Shown one piece after another: positions 5,771 to 12,102 of a DNA stretch of 12,102 bases (its first letter is position 1; every line of letters begins with the position of its first letter). This DNA is from Candidatus Competibacteraceae bacterium (lineage in GTDB: Bacteria; Pseudomonadota; Gammaproteobacteria; Competibacterales; Competibacteraceae). A program made the position numbers and the translations under genes. The stretch lies in NCBI GenBank assembly GCA_020445005.1, contig JAGRHM010000380.1, positions 1-12,102 of the forward strand, given 5' to 3'. A model generated the notes under the pieces. That model was given only the letters and a program-made list of their open reading frames with translations, was not told the origin of the DNA and did not search any database.

Positions 5771-6913
5771 CTATTCGACAATCTTCCAGGCGCCGTTATC
5801 AATCTCCACCATTTTGAAGGCTTCCAGGTTCAGGCCCATGTGGTCACCCGGCGTCATGTTGAACACACCGGCGGTGCCAATGAAGCCCTGGGTTTTCTCG
5901 ATTTCATCGCGCACCTTGGCCTTGTCCGTGCCGCCGGCCCGCATGAGAGCTTCGGTAGCAATCATGATCCCATCGTAGGCATGGCCACCGAAGGTCGATA
6001 CCGGTCCATACTTGGCTTCGTATTTTTTCTTGTAAGCCAGCAGGATGGGTTTCTGCGGATCGGTATCGGGTAATTGCTCGGCAACCACCAAGGCAGCCGC
6101 CGGCAGGCGCACCCCTTCCGCTGCGCCGCCCGCCAGATCAATGAAGGTTTGGGAAGCAACTCCGTGAGACTGGTAGACCGGCAGGTCGATACCCAATTGC
6201 TTGATGTTCTTGGTGACAATCGCGGGTGCTTGGCCGAAACCAAAGTTGATGATCGCCTGCGCGTCGGTGGCGCGAATCTTGGTCAACTGGGTGGTCATAT
6301 CCGTGTCCTTGTTGCCATAGGCCTCGTCGGCGACCAGGGTGATGCCATATTCAGGCGCCAGTTTGAGAATTTGCGCGCGGCCGGACTTGTCGAAACCACC
6401 ATCGCCGGTGATCAGCGCTACCTTGGTCAAATTACGCTTGCGTAAATCTTCGAAGATCTTGGCTGCGGCCATGCGGTCGGTGTGGGCGACTTTGAACACC
6501 CACTTCCGAGTGGGTTCGATGATTTCAACCGCGCCCGCCAAGGAGATCAGCGGAATGCTTTCCTTTTCCACTTCGGGAATTACTGCCAAGGTGTCTCCCG
6601 AGGTAGTGCCGCCGACGATCAGATCGACATTATCCTTGCGGATTAAGCGCTTGACAAAATTCAATGCCTCGCGGGCGTTGCCGCCGGTATCGTAATGCAC
6701 CAATTCCACGGTGCGTCCATTCAGGCCGCCTTTCGCGTTGATGTCCTCAATAACCATTTGCAGGGTTTTCAGCTCGGGATCGCCCAGGAATGAGGCCGGG
6801 CCGGTAGTCGTGAGAAAGGTGCCGATTTTGATGGGCTCGGCGGCATTGGCGAGATGGATGCCCGTGAATAGCGTCGCGGCGAGAAGACTTCCGAGAAATC
6901 TGATTTTGAGCAT
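5771..6913 (-). CDS. livJ: Periplasmic amino acid-binding protein of the Liv-type ABC importer
   Basis: A 380-residue precursor of a type I periplasmic binding protein (Leu/Ile/Val-BP family). The signal peptide has KIR at residues 3-5, a hydrophobic core and a cleavage motif ANA-A near residue 24. The mature protein opens with EPIKIGTFLTTTGPASFLGDPELKTLQ, typical of the family, followed by a NGRTVELVHYDTGG strand and a LIVGGTTSGDTLAV ligand-cleft region. It captures substrate for LivHMFG. The position next to iorAB suggests an aromatic or branched-chain amino acid, but the binding protein alone does not show the ligand. A good GGAGG lies 8 bases before the ATG. The 89-bp gap after iorB is the longest in the ior-liv part apart from the insertion, so an internal promoter here is possible. 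Confidence 0.9.
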   Translation of the reverse strand: MLKIRFLGSLLAATLFTGIHLANAAEPIKIGTFLTTTGPASFLGDPELKTLQMVIEDINAKGGLNGRTVELVHYDTGGNAREALNFVKRLIRKDNVDLIVGGTTSGDTLAVIPEVEKESIPLISLAGAVEIIEPTRKWVFKVAHTDRMAAAKIFEDLRKRNLTKVALITGDGGFDKSGRAQILKLAPEYGITLVADEAYGNKDTDMTTQLTKIRATDAQAIINFGFGQAPAIVTKNIKQLGIDLPVYQSHGVASQTFIDLAGGAAEGVRLPAAALVVAEQLPDTDPQKPILLAYKKKYEAKYGPVSTFGGHAYDGIMIATEALMRAGGTDKAKVRDEIEKTQGFIGTAGVFNMTPGDHMGLNLEAFKMVEIDNGAWKIVE

Positions 6914-7002
6914 TCTTCATTCCTCCAGTTATACGTCACGTCATGTGTTATGCGTTATTTTGGCAACCAACCTTCGGTCCGTTGCGTCATGAACATTTAC
7001 AA

Positions 7003-7596
7003 TCAATGTCCCGCTGCCCGACCCGCGTCGAAGGCTTGGGCGTTAATATCCGCTAGCTTTGGCTTGTAGGCGCGGAAGCCCTCGACAATGCATGCTTTCA
7101 GTATTTCAGAGGGAAAAGGCAGGTAGTCGCTAATCGCGCCCAACATGATGGTGTTCACCAGTTTGGAATTACCCAATTCATTGGCGATGGCGCCAGCGTC
7201 AAAGGCATGGACCGTGATGCCAGTCGACGCGAGTTCTGCAATCGGATCAGTGGGATAATCGTACAGACCGGCGGAAACGACGGGTGGAACCAGACGCAAG
7301 GTGTTGACCATGGCGATACCCGCCGGACGCAAGTGAGGCAACCAACGCAGTCCCTCGGCAGCTTCAAAGCCAATCAGCAAATCGGCCTCGCCTGGGTCGA
7401 TTTGCGGTGAGTAGACCTTGGGGCCAAAGCGGACATGCGAAGAAACCACGCCGCCGCGCTGGGCCATGCCGGCGACCTCGGTTTTCTTAACGTCGTAGCC
7501 CTGTTCCATGGCGGTACGGGCCAACATTTCGGCAGCGGTCATCACCCCCTGACCGCCGATGCCCACGACAAGAATGTTGGTAATGCCGTCAGCCAT
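7003..7596 (-). CDS. iorB: Indolepyruvate ferredoxin oxidoreductase, beta (gamma-domain) subunit
   Basis: A 197-residue protein of the 2-oxoacid:ferredoxin oxidoreductase gamma-domain family. It starts ILVVGIGGQGVMTAAEMLARTAMEQG, with the TEVAGMAQRGGVVSSHVRFG motif that is characteristic of IorB. It partners IorA in the oxidative decarboxylation of aryl-2-oxo acids to aryl-CoA. I chose the ATG at 7596 (MADGITNILVVG) because the conserved domain starts there. A longer frame from 7641 adds 15 residues within iorA coding sequence. This start overlaps the end of iorA by 8 bp and has no clear Shine-Dalgarno, pointing to translational coupling and balanced subunit synthesis. Confidence 0.92.
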   Translation of the reverse strand: MADGITNILVVGIGGQGVMTAAEMLARTAMEQGYDVKKTEVAGMAQRGGVVSSHVRFGPKVYSPQIDPGEADLLIGFEAAEGLRWLPHLRPAGIAMVNTLRLVPPVVSAGLYDYPTDPIAELASTGITVHAFDAGAIANELGNSKLVNTIMLGAISDYLPFPSEILKACIVEGFRAYKPKLADINAQAFDAGRAAGH

Positions 7597-9457
7597 GAGG
7601 GTGAATCCGAATGGTATGCGTTGCCGGCTGGGGTTGAACAATTGCCTCGGGGGCGCAGGTCTCGACGCACATATGGCAGCCGGTGCAGGTATTGGCGTCG
7701 ATGCGGGCGAAAACCAGCTCCTTGGTCTTGCCGCTCTTGGCGGTCACCGTCTCCCGGTGGGAAACGGAAATGGCCGGACAGCCTAGATCGATGCAGTTGC
7801 CGCAACCGGTGCATTTGTCATCCAGCACTTCGTAGGGCTTGAGGCGTTCGAAGCGGTCCGTGAGCGAACAGGGACGGTCGGTAATGATCACCGAGGGTTC
7901 TTCCATCTTGGTCTCTTCGCGCACCAGCTTGACCATGGTCGGCAACTCATAGGGGTCGACCATGCGGATGCGTTCCGGGCGGACGCCCAAGGCTTCGGCC
8001 AATTTGGCGAAATCCACGCGCGGGGCGGGGAGGCCGTGCAGATTCTGGCCAGTGCCGGGATTTTCCTGGCCGCCCGTCATGCCGACCGAACGGTTATCGA
8101 GCAGTAGGACCGTCACGTTGCCCCGGTTGTAGATCATGTTCAACAACCCCTGCATGCCCATGTGCAGGAAGGTCGAGTCGCCGATCACCGCAACGATGTG
8201 CTTCTTTTCATCGGATTCCCCACGTCCCTTGTCCATGCCGTGGGCCATGCTCAGCGAAGCGCCCATGCAAATGCAGGTATCCAGCGCGTTCCAAGGGTGC
8301 CCGGCGCCCAGGGTGTAGCAACCGATATCTCCAATGATGTTGAGATTACGAATATGGGAGAGGGCGAAGTAGGGGCCAAGATGCGGGCAGGAAGCGCACA
8401 TGGTTGGCGGTCGGGGGAAAACACTGGATTGAGAACGTGTCGGAACTTCGTAAGGCTCGCCGAGCAGTGGCTTGATAGCCGGACGTAGCACGCTGGGGGC
8501 GAGTTCGCCGAAGCGGGGCAACACATCCTTGCCGCGCACGCTGAGGCCGGCGGCGCGGAGTTCGGTTTCCAACAGGGGTTCGGTTTCCTCGACGACGATC
8601 ACGGTGTCCACATCGCCAGCGAAAGCGCGAATTCGGTCCAGCGGCGCGGGGTGGCTGAAGCCAAGTTTGAAGACCGGAGCATTCGGAAACGTCTCGCGGA
8701 CATGCATGAACGCCGGGCCAGAGGTGACAAAGCCGATGCGTCGGTCGCTACCCTTGAACACTTCGTTGAGGTCGCTCGCCTCGGAGGCCGTTCGTAGCGT
8801 CCGGTCACGCTCATGCATGAGCGGCAGGCGCGGTTTGGCATTGGCCGGGGTCATCACCCAGCGCTGGGGATTTTTTTGAAAACCAGGGGCGCGATGCTCG
8901 ACCCGCTCACCGGTAAAAGTGACCATCGCCTTGACGTGGCAAACACGGGTGGTCATGCGGACGATGACGGGCGTCTCATATTCCTCGGAGAGGATAAAAG
9001 CATATTTGATCAGGTCATAGGCTTCCTGGGAATCCGCCGGCTCCAGAATCGGCATGTGGCCGAAACGGCCCCAGTAGCGCGAATCCTGTTCATTCTGCGA
9101 GGAGGATAGCCCGACGTCGTCGGCGACGACGATGACCAAGCCACCGATTACACCCGCTAGTGACTGGGTCATAAAAGCATCGGAAGCGACGTTCATACCG
9201 ACGTGTTTCATGGCTGCCAAGGCGCGCGATCCGGCTAGGGAAGCGCCGATCGCAACTTCTACCGAGACCTTTTCATTGACGGACCATTCGGAATAAATGT
9301 CGGGATAGAGGGCGATATTTTCCAGAATTTCGGTCGCGGGGGTACCGGGATAAGCGGCGGCCACCCAAACGCCGGCTTCCCAGGCTGCACGGGCTACGGC
9401 CTCATTGCCGGACAGGAGATGGCGGCTTTCAGCCTGGGCATGCACCACGGCATTCAT
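7589..9457 (-). CDS. iorA: Indolepyruvate ferredoxin oxidoreductase, alpha subunit
   Basis: A 622-residue TPP- and iron-sulfur-dependent enzyme. With IorB it converts arylpyruvates (indolepyruvate, phenylpyruvate and related 2-oxo acids) plus CoA to aryl-CoA, CO2 and reduced ferredoxin. The N-terminal pyrimidine domain has LLSGNEAVARAAWEAGV and AAYPGTPATEI (about 14-44). PTMCASCPHLGPYFAL (about 351-366) precedes the TPP domain with GDIGCYTLGAGHPW and GDSTFLHMGMQGLLN. Two C-terminal 4Fe-4S sites are complete: C549-x2-C552-x2-C555-x4-C560 and C591-x2-C594-x2-C597-x3-C601. Length is normal and nothing key is missing. It is the first gene of the minus-strand cluster, with 142 bp of non-coding sequence upstream as the likely promoter region, though no strong promoter hexamers are visible there. 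The enzyme is usually linked to anaerobic or microaerobic amino acid catabolism. Confidence 0.96.
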   Translation of the reverse strand: MNAVVHAQAESRHLLSGNEAVARAAWEAGVWVAAAYPGTPATEILENIALYPDIYSEWSVNEKVSVEVAIGASLAGSRALAAMKHVGMNVASDAFMTQSLAGVIGGLVIVVADDVGLSSSQNEQDSRYWGRFGHMPILEPADSQEAYDLIKYAFILSEEYETPVIVRMTTRVCHVKAMVTFTGERVEHRAPGFQKNPQRWVMTPANAKPRLPLMHERDRTLRTASEASDLNEVFKGSDRRIGFVTSGPAFMHVRETFPNAPVFKLGFSHPAPLDRIRAFAGDVDTVIVVEETEPLLETELRAAGLSVRGKDVLPRFGELAPSVLRPAIKPLLGEPYEVPTRSQSSVFPRPPTMCASCPHLGPYFALSHIRNLNIIGDIGCYTLGAGHPWNALDTCICMGASLSMAHGMDKGRGESDEKKHIVAVIGDSTFLHMGMQGLLNMIYNRGNVTVLLLDNRSVGMTGGQENPGTGQNLHGLPAPRVDFAKLAEALGVRPERIRMVDPYELPTMVKLVREETKMEEPSVIITDRPCSLTDRFERLKPYEVLDDKCTGCGNCIDLGCPAISVSHRETVTAKSGKTKELVFARIDANTCTGCHMCVETCAPEAIVQPQPATHTIRIHPHG

Positions 9458-9599
9458 GATAGGACGGACCTCGCTAATGCGAACAGATAGAGGGAAATGG
9501 GCTTACGCCTACTTGTTGTGCAAATTTTTGAATTTTAGCCACAATCAAAGTAAGAGGATAGGGAAAACTATCTAGATTTTCAGGCAAAAGGAGCGGGCA

Positions 9600-10907
9600 T
9601 CACCCCTTGGCAGGGGTCGGCTCGCGTCCTTTTTGCAGCGTTCGGCGATAAATCTGCCATACGCTCAATAGGTTAATACCTAACCATGCGCCAGTGACAC
9701 CCAGAATGAGCGCAGCAGGGTAAATAAAGGGAGAGGGATAAAAGACGGTCGCCAATAGCAGTAAGAATGCCGTCAGATAGGCCCAAAATTGCTGGCGAAT
9801 GCGCGCTTCCGGCAGGAGCCGTTTCATGTTGGGCGTTTTCCCCCGGCCAAGCAGTTGTGCCTGCAGGTGAAACCAAGCCAGAAACGGCACAATTTTGTAC
9901 AACATGCCGTTAATCACCGCAACGGCAAAGCCGAAAATCAGTACGATCCCCATCAATAAATCTATATGCGGCGCTTGCGTCCATGCGGGGATAAGCTGCG
10001 TTAGCAACCATAGCGCTGCGCTGGACAGCAGACTAGCCAGGCTGACTCGCCAGTAAATCAAAGTAGGATCGCCGATCTTGCGCTGACGTTGGCTCAGGAG
10101 AGCGAGCGTCCCGACAGCAAAAACGTTCAGTCCCACCGCCAGCGCCGCTCCGGCCCAACTCGCCGCCGCCGTCCAACCGGTCAGAGTCAATACGGTTTCC
10201 GTAACTAACAGAGTCGCCATCAGTGGCGCAAACCCTCGGCTTAACCATTGCGGATAGGGCGGAGTTATCTGGAACATCGGCACGACCTGATAGGCAACAC
10301 CCGCTACCAGTAGCGTCGTCCAGCCGACGAGCCCCCAGACCGCATGCAGATTGGTTAACGACACGATCGGCAGGCTCAATCCACCCCAGCCAAAATAACT
10401 GCCCAGCAGCAATCCCAGTACGGCAGTCACCAGTAATGCTCCCAGGGCACAGCGTAGAGCGATGACTGTGTCCGTGACTACCGGCGCGCGCCAGACAGCG
10501 AGATGAAAAGCGGTTAAGGCAACGCCGAAACCCAGGCCGAGCAGTCCGGAGGCGATTTGAAACCCGACCGGGCCGTCACCGAGGAATGCACCGGCCAGCG
10601 CCAGTGTTCCCAGCGTTAGGGGAAGGTGAATCAAGGTCGCGGTCAGACCCGGCCGGGGTACGGTCACTCCGACGACAACCGGTAGAATTTGCAGCAATGC
10701 TCCGAGCATGACCTGGGCCATGAAGCCGAGAACCAGCAGATGGGTGAGCGCCAGGGTTGCTGGCAGCCAGCGGCTGGCAAAGATTCCCGGACCTTCCCAG
10801 AGCAACAACGCCGCCGCTAAAACCAGGAACCAGGGTGCGGTTAGAAAGAAGCGCAGTGGGACGCTGAACGGCGGCGCCTGTTCGAAGGATAATCCGGGCG
10901 CATTCAT
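9600..10907 (-). CDS. Polytopic membrane protein of the NO/denitrification locus (NnrS- or heme-copper-oxidase-I-like)
   Basis: A 435-residue, very hydrophobic protein with about 12 predicted membrane segments (near 22-38, 51-80, 88-108, 118-137, 148-170, 185-212, 226-271, 287-307, 317-340 and 374-417). Single histidines sit inside or beside membrane segments: H56 (LALTHLLVLGF), H94, H135, H188 (TNLHAVWGLVGW) and H347 (LAWFHLQ). The aromatic/proline motif YQVVPMFQITPPYP is at 206-219. No HH pair or HxH of a catalytic heme-copper oxidase is present, so it is unlikely to be a CuB-containing reductase. The layout resembles NnrS-type or shortened oxidase-subunit-I-like proteins found with denitrification genes; I cannot settle which. 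It overlaps the DUF2249 gene by 4 bp (ATGA) as the last gene of the cassette. A role in NO handling or heme-dependent sensing is inferred from context. Confidence 0.6.
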   Translation of the reverse strand: MNAPGLSFEQAPPFSVPLRFFLTAPWFLVLAAALLLWEGPGIFASRWLPATLALTHLLVLGFMAQVMLGALLQILPVVVGVTVPRPGLTATLIHLPLTLGTLALAGAFLGDGPVGFQIASGLLGLGFGVALTAFHLAVWRAPVVTDTVIALRCALGALLVTAVLGLLLGSYFGWGGLSLPIVSLTNLHAVWGLVGWTTLLVAGVAYQVVPMFQITPPYPQWLSRGFAPLMATLLVTETVLTLTGWTAAASWAGAALAVGLNVFAVGTLALLSQRQRKIGDPTLIYWRVSLASLLSSAALWLLTQLIPAWTQAPHIDLLMGIVLIFGFAVAVINGMLYKIVPFLAWFHLQAQLLGRGKTPNMKRLLPEARIRQQFWAYLTAFLLLLATVFYPSPFIYPAALILGVTGAWLGINLLSVWQIYRRTLQKGREPTPAKG

Positions 10908-11131
10908 GGTGCCGAGATCAGCACTTCAAAGCCGCCTTCCGCCAATGATGTCGTTTCATAGCGGTAGTGGTGGCGACTGAGCAAATCATAGAGTGGGTAG
11001 GGCTGGCGATGGATCAGAAACCGGATACGTTGTCCTGACTGTAAAATGTCGAGTGCCGCCACGACCTGTTCCATCGGTTCGGGTGGTTGCAAACCACGTC
11101 CATCGACTATCAGGTCATCGGGCGCATTCAT
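10904..11131 (-). CDS. DUF2249 domain protein
   Basis: A 75-residue single-domain protein with the DUF2249 pattern: LIVDGRGLQPPEPMEQVVAAL at 7-27, RIRFLIHRQPYPLYDLL at 35-51, and a closing strand FEVLISA. The fold is related to SirA/TusA-like small proteins. The family is common beside hemerythrin-like and denitrification genes, but its biochemical role is not established. It lacks the CPxP-type cysteine of TusA and in fact has no cysteine, so sulfur relay is unlikely. Its ATG overlaps the hemerythrin stop by 4 bp (11128-11131), and its end overlaps the membrane protein gene by 4 bp, showing tight coupling with both. Confidence 0.85.
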   Translation of the reverse strand: MNAPDDLIVDGRGLQPPEPMEQVVAALDILQSGQRIRFLIHRQPYPLYDLLSRHHYRYETTSLAEGGFEVLISAP

Positions 11132-11580
11132 GTCGATGCACCTTCCCGCAGTTCGCGCATGGCCTGTATCACGGCATCGCCGCTGTTCCCCAAAAACTGG
11201 TCGCTCATCGGGTATAGCATTTGTTCTTCCTTGATATTGTGCTGTTGCATCAGGATGAGCAGGGTTTCCGCCTCGCCGAGATATTCCTCCAGGTCTTCCG
11301 CTGCCAATGCATCGGCCAGCGCCGCCAGCACATCGCGCATTTGCTGGTGTTCCAAACGCATGACCCGGGTCGGCCCCATGGTGTTTCCGCTGGCCTCCTC
11401 AAAGGCAGGGAACAGCGCCTGCTCCTCCATAGCGAAATGCTGTGTCATCGCGGCAAGGAACGTCTGGAACCGGCTGCGGCAGGCCACCAAGTCGCCGTTG
11501 CCGGCGGCTTCCTCGGCGGCGGCGAACAATTCATCGCAATGGCGATGGTCGTTGCTCATGAAATTCGTGATTTGATTCAT
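11128..11580 (-). CDS. Hemerythrin-like HHE-domain protein, probable NO/O2-responsive di-iron protein
   Basis: A 150-residue all-helical protein with the hemerythrin-like di-iron ligand pattern: H12/H14 (NDHRHCDELF), H48 and E52 (QHFAMEEQALFP, HxxxE), H78 (LEHQQMRDVL), and H114 and E118 (QQHNIKEEQMLYP, HxxxE). Such proteins bind a non-heme di-iron centre and are linked to O2 or NO sensing, transport or repair. I chose the ATG at 11580 because the fold begins directly after it and AGGA lies 8 bases upstream. A longer frame to 11637 would run into the regulatory dyad. It is first in a minus-strand trio joined by ATGA overlaps and is divergent from norC, so a role in nitric oxide protection or signalling is likely. 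Substrate binding is inferred. Confidence 0.88.
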   Translation of the reverse strand: MNQITNFMSNDHRHCDELFAAAEEAAGNGDLVACRSRFQTFLAAMTQHFAMEEQALFPAFEEASGNTMGPTRVMRLEHQQMRDVLAALADALAAEDLEEYLGEAETLLILMQQHNIKEEQMLYPMSDQFLGNSGDAVIQAMRELREGAST

Positions 11581-11634
11581 GCGTGCTGTCCTGTGACATA
11601 AAAATTCAGTTAAGAATGCCGGCAGCGACAGCAA

Positions 11635-11660
11635 CATTCCTTGATCCAGATCAAGGAATG
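11635..11660. promoter_or_regulatory. FNR/DNR-type box within a perfect 12-bp-arm dyad
   Basis: CATTCCTTGATC (11635-11646) and GATCAAGGAATG (11649-11660) are exact inverted repeats around CA. The core TTGAT-N4-ATCAA (11641-11654) is the FNR/NNR/DNR consensus used by Crp-Fnr regulators that answer low oxygen or NO. Its centre (11647.5) is 67 bp before the hemerythrin start and about 99 bp before the norC start, so one site could serve both divergent units. The arms continue 6 bp beyond the known core on each side. Confidence 0.8.
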
Positions 11661-11676
11661 CTTCCCCGCATTACGC

Positions 11677-11682
11677 GACAAT
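11677..11682 (+). promoter_or_regulatory. Candidate norC -10 element
   Basis: GACAAT matches TATAAT at 4 of 6 positions. A transcript starting near 11689 would place the centre of the FNR-type dyad at about -41.5, the class II activation position, and leave a leader of about 58 bases before norC. The position fits but the hexamer is weak. Confidence 0.3.
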
Positions 11683-11746
11683 CCACACATGGCCGGCGGT
11701 CATGACGCCGATCGTTCGGCAACGACCTTCGAGGAGACCAGGGGAA

Positions 11747-12102
11747 ATGAGCGCAACTTTCACCAAGGCCATGGCCCGCAACGTGTTTTACGGCGGGACT
11801 GTATTTTTCATTCTGCTGTTTCTAGCCCTGACCTTTCATACCACCTGGCGAATACCGCAACGTACTCCTACTGAAGCACCTTCGCCGGAGGTGGCGCGCG
11901 GCAAGATGCTGTGGGAAACCCGCAACTGTATTGGCTGCCATACCCTGCTGGGCGAGGGCGCCTATTTTGCGCCGGAACTAGGCAATGTCTACAAACGACG
12001 TGGCCCGGACTTCATCAAGATCTGGATCAAGGCACAACCTACCAAGGTGCCGGGTCGCCGGCAGATGCCGCAATTCCATTTCACCGACCAGCAATTGGAT
12101 GA
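11747..12102 (+). CDS. norC: Nitric oxide reductase subunit C, cytochrome c (3' end beyond window)
   Basis: The N-terminal 118 residues of the membrane-anchored c-type cytochrome that passes electrons to NorB for reduction of NO to N2O at the cytoplasmic membrane. One membrane anchor is visible (VFYGGTVFFILLFLALTF, about 13-30). The periplasmic domain has the heme c motif C61-IG-C64-H65 in RNCIGCHTLLGEGAYFAPEL, and M107 in RRQMPQFHF fits the axial methionine. The sequence through PELGNVYKRRG and IWIKAQP matches the NorC family closely. The ATG at 11747 has purine-rich GAGGAGACCAGGGGAA immediately upstream. It is divergent from the hemerythrin cassette and probably controlled by the FNR/DNR dyad. 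norB would be expected next, beyond the window. The reading frame is open to the last base. Confidence 0.96.
   Translation, partial: MSATFTKAMARNVFYGGTVFFILLFLALTFHTTWRIPQRTPTEAPSPEVARGKMLWETRNCIGCHTLLGEGAYFAPELGNVYKRRGPDFIKIWIKAQPTKVPGRRQMPQFHFTDQQLD

Noticed and set aside
6914..7002. Promoter for livJ with TTGCCA as -35 in the iorB-livJ gap
   Set aside because: TTGCCA is a good -35 match, but no acceptable -10 lies 16-18 bp downstream; the best TATAAC is about 27 bp away.
8472..8879. 135-codon plus-strand ORF opposite iorA
   Set aside because: Low-complexity S/R/T-rich product, an antisense shadow of iorA.
9550..9590. Hairpin GATAG-N6-CTATC and an ATCTAGAT palindrome after the membrane protein gene, as a terminator
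   Set aside because: The stem is only 5 bp and AT-rich with no U-run on the minus strand; too weak to call.
9458..9599. Sigma-70 promoter upstream of iorA
   Set aside because: TTGATT and TAAAAT occur in the gap but at wrong spacing, so no specific promoter can be supported although one is expected.

Overview
The window reads as a chromosomal segment of a moderately GC-rich denitrifying proteobacterium. A beta- or gammaproteobacterial origin is my inference from gene content and composition, and no marker gene fixes it. Nearly everything between 1332 and 11580 is on the minus strand. norC (right end) and a toxin-antitoxin pair (left end) are on the plus strand.

Region by region (plus-strand coordinates): 1-580 holds the tail of an unidentified ORF followed by broken reading frames with no convincing intact gene. 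599-1300 is a type II toxin-antitoxin module: an AbrB/MazE-type antitoxin, a PIN-domain toxin and a palindrome in front of them. 1332-9457 is a minus-strand catabolic cluster, read in the order iorA-iorB (indolepyruvate ferredoxin oxidoreductase), livJ-livH-livM-livG-livF (branched-chain/aromatic amino acid type ABC importer), then a CBS-CBS-ACT regulatory protein. The parts suggest import of an amino acid, probably aromatic or branched-chain, whose transaminated 2-oxo acid is oxidised by IorAB to an acyl-CoA with reduction of ferredoxin.

Between livH and livM sits a 266-bp transposase-less element. It has 34-bp terminal inverted repeats (33/34 matching) and a 4-bp direct repeat, GATT, on each side. 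Removing the element and one GATT leaves livH and livM only 3 nt apart, so it looks like a recent MITE-type insertion at the junction of two otherwise tightly packed operon genes.

9600-12102 is a nitric-oxide/denitrification locus. A minus-strand operon (hemerythrin-like protein, DUF2249 protein, about 12-TM membrane protein) is joined by two 4-bp ATGA overlaps. It diverges from norC (NO reductase cytochrome c subunit), which is cut by the window end. The 166-bp divergent gap carries a perfect dyad with 12-bp arms whose core is an FNR/DNR-type box (TTGAT-N4-ATCAA), so both units are probably induced together under low oxygen or NO. The three-gene cassette and the MITE-like insertion are the two most interesting items. 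No tRNA, rRNA or CRISPR array was seen.
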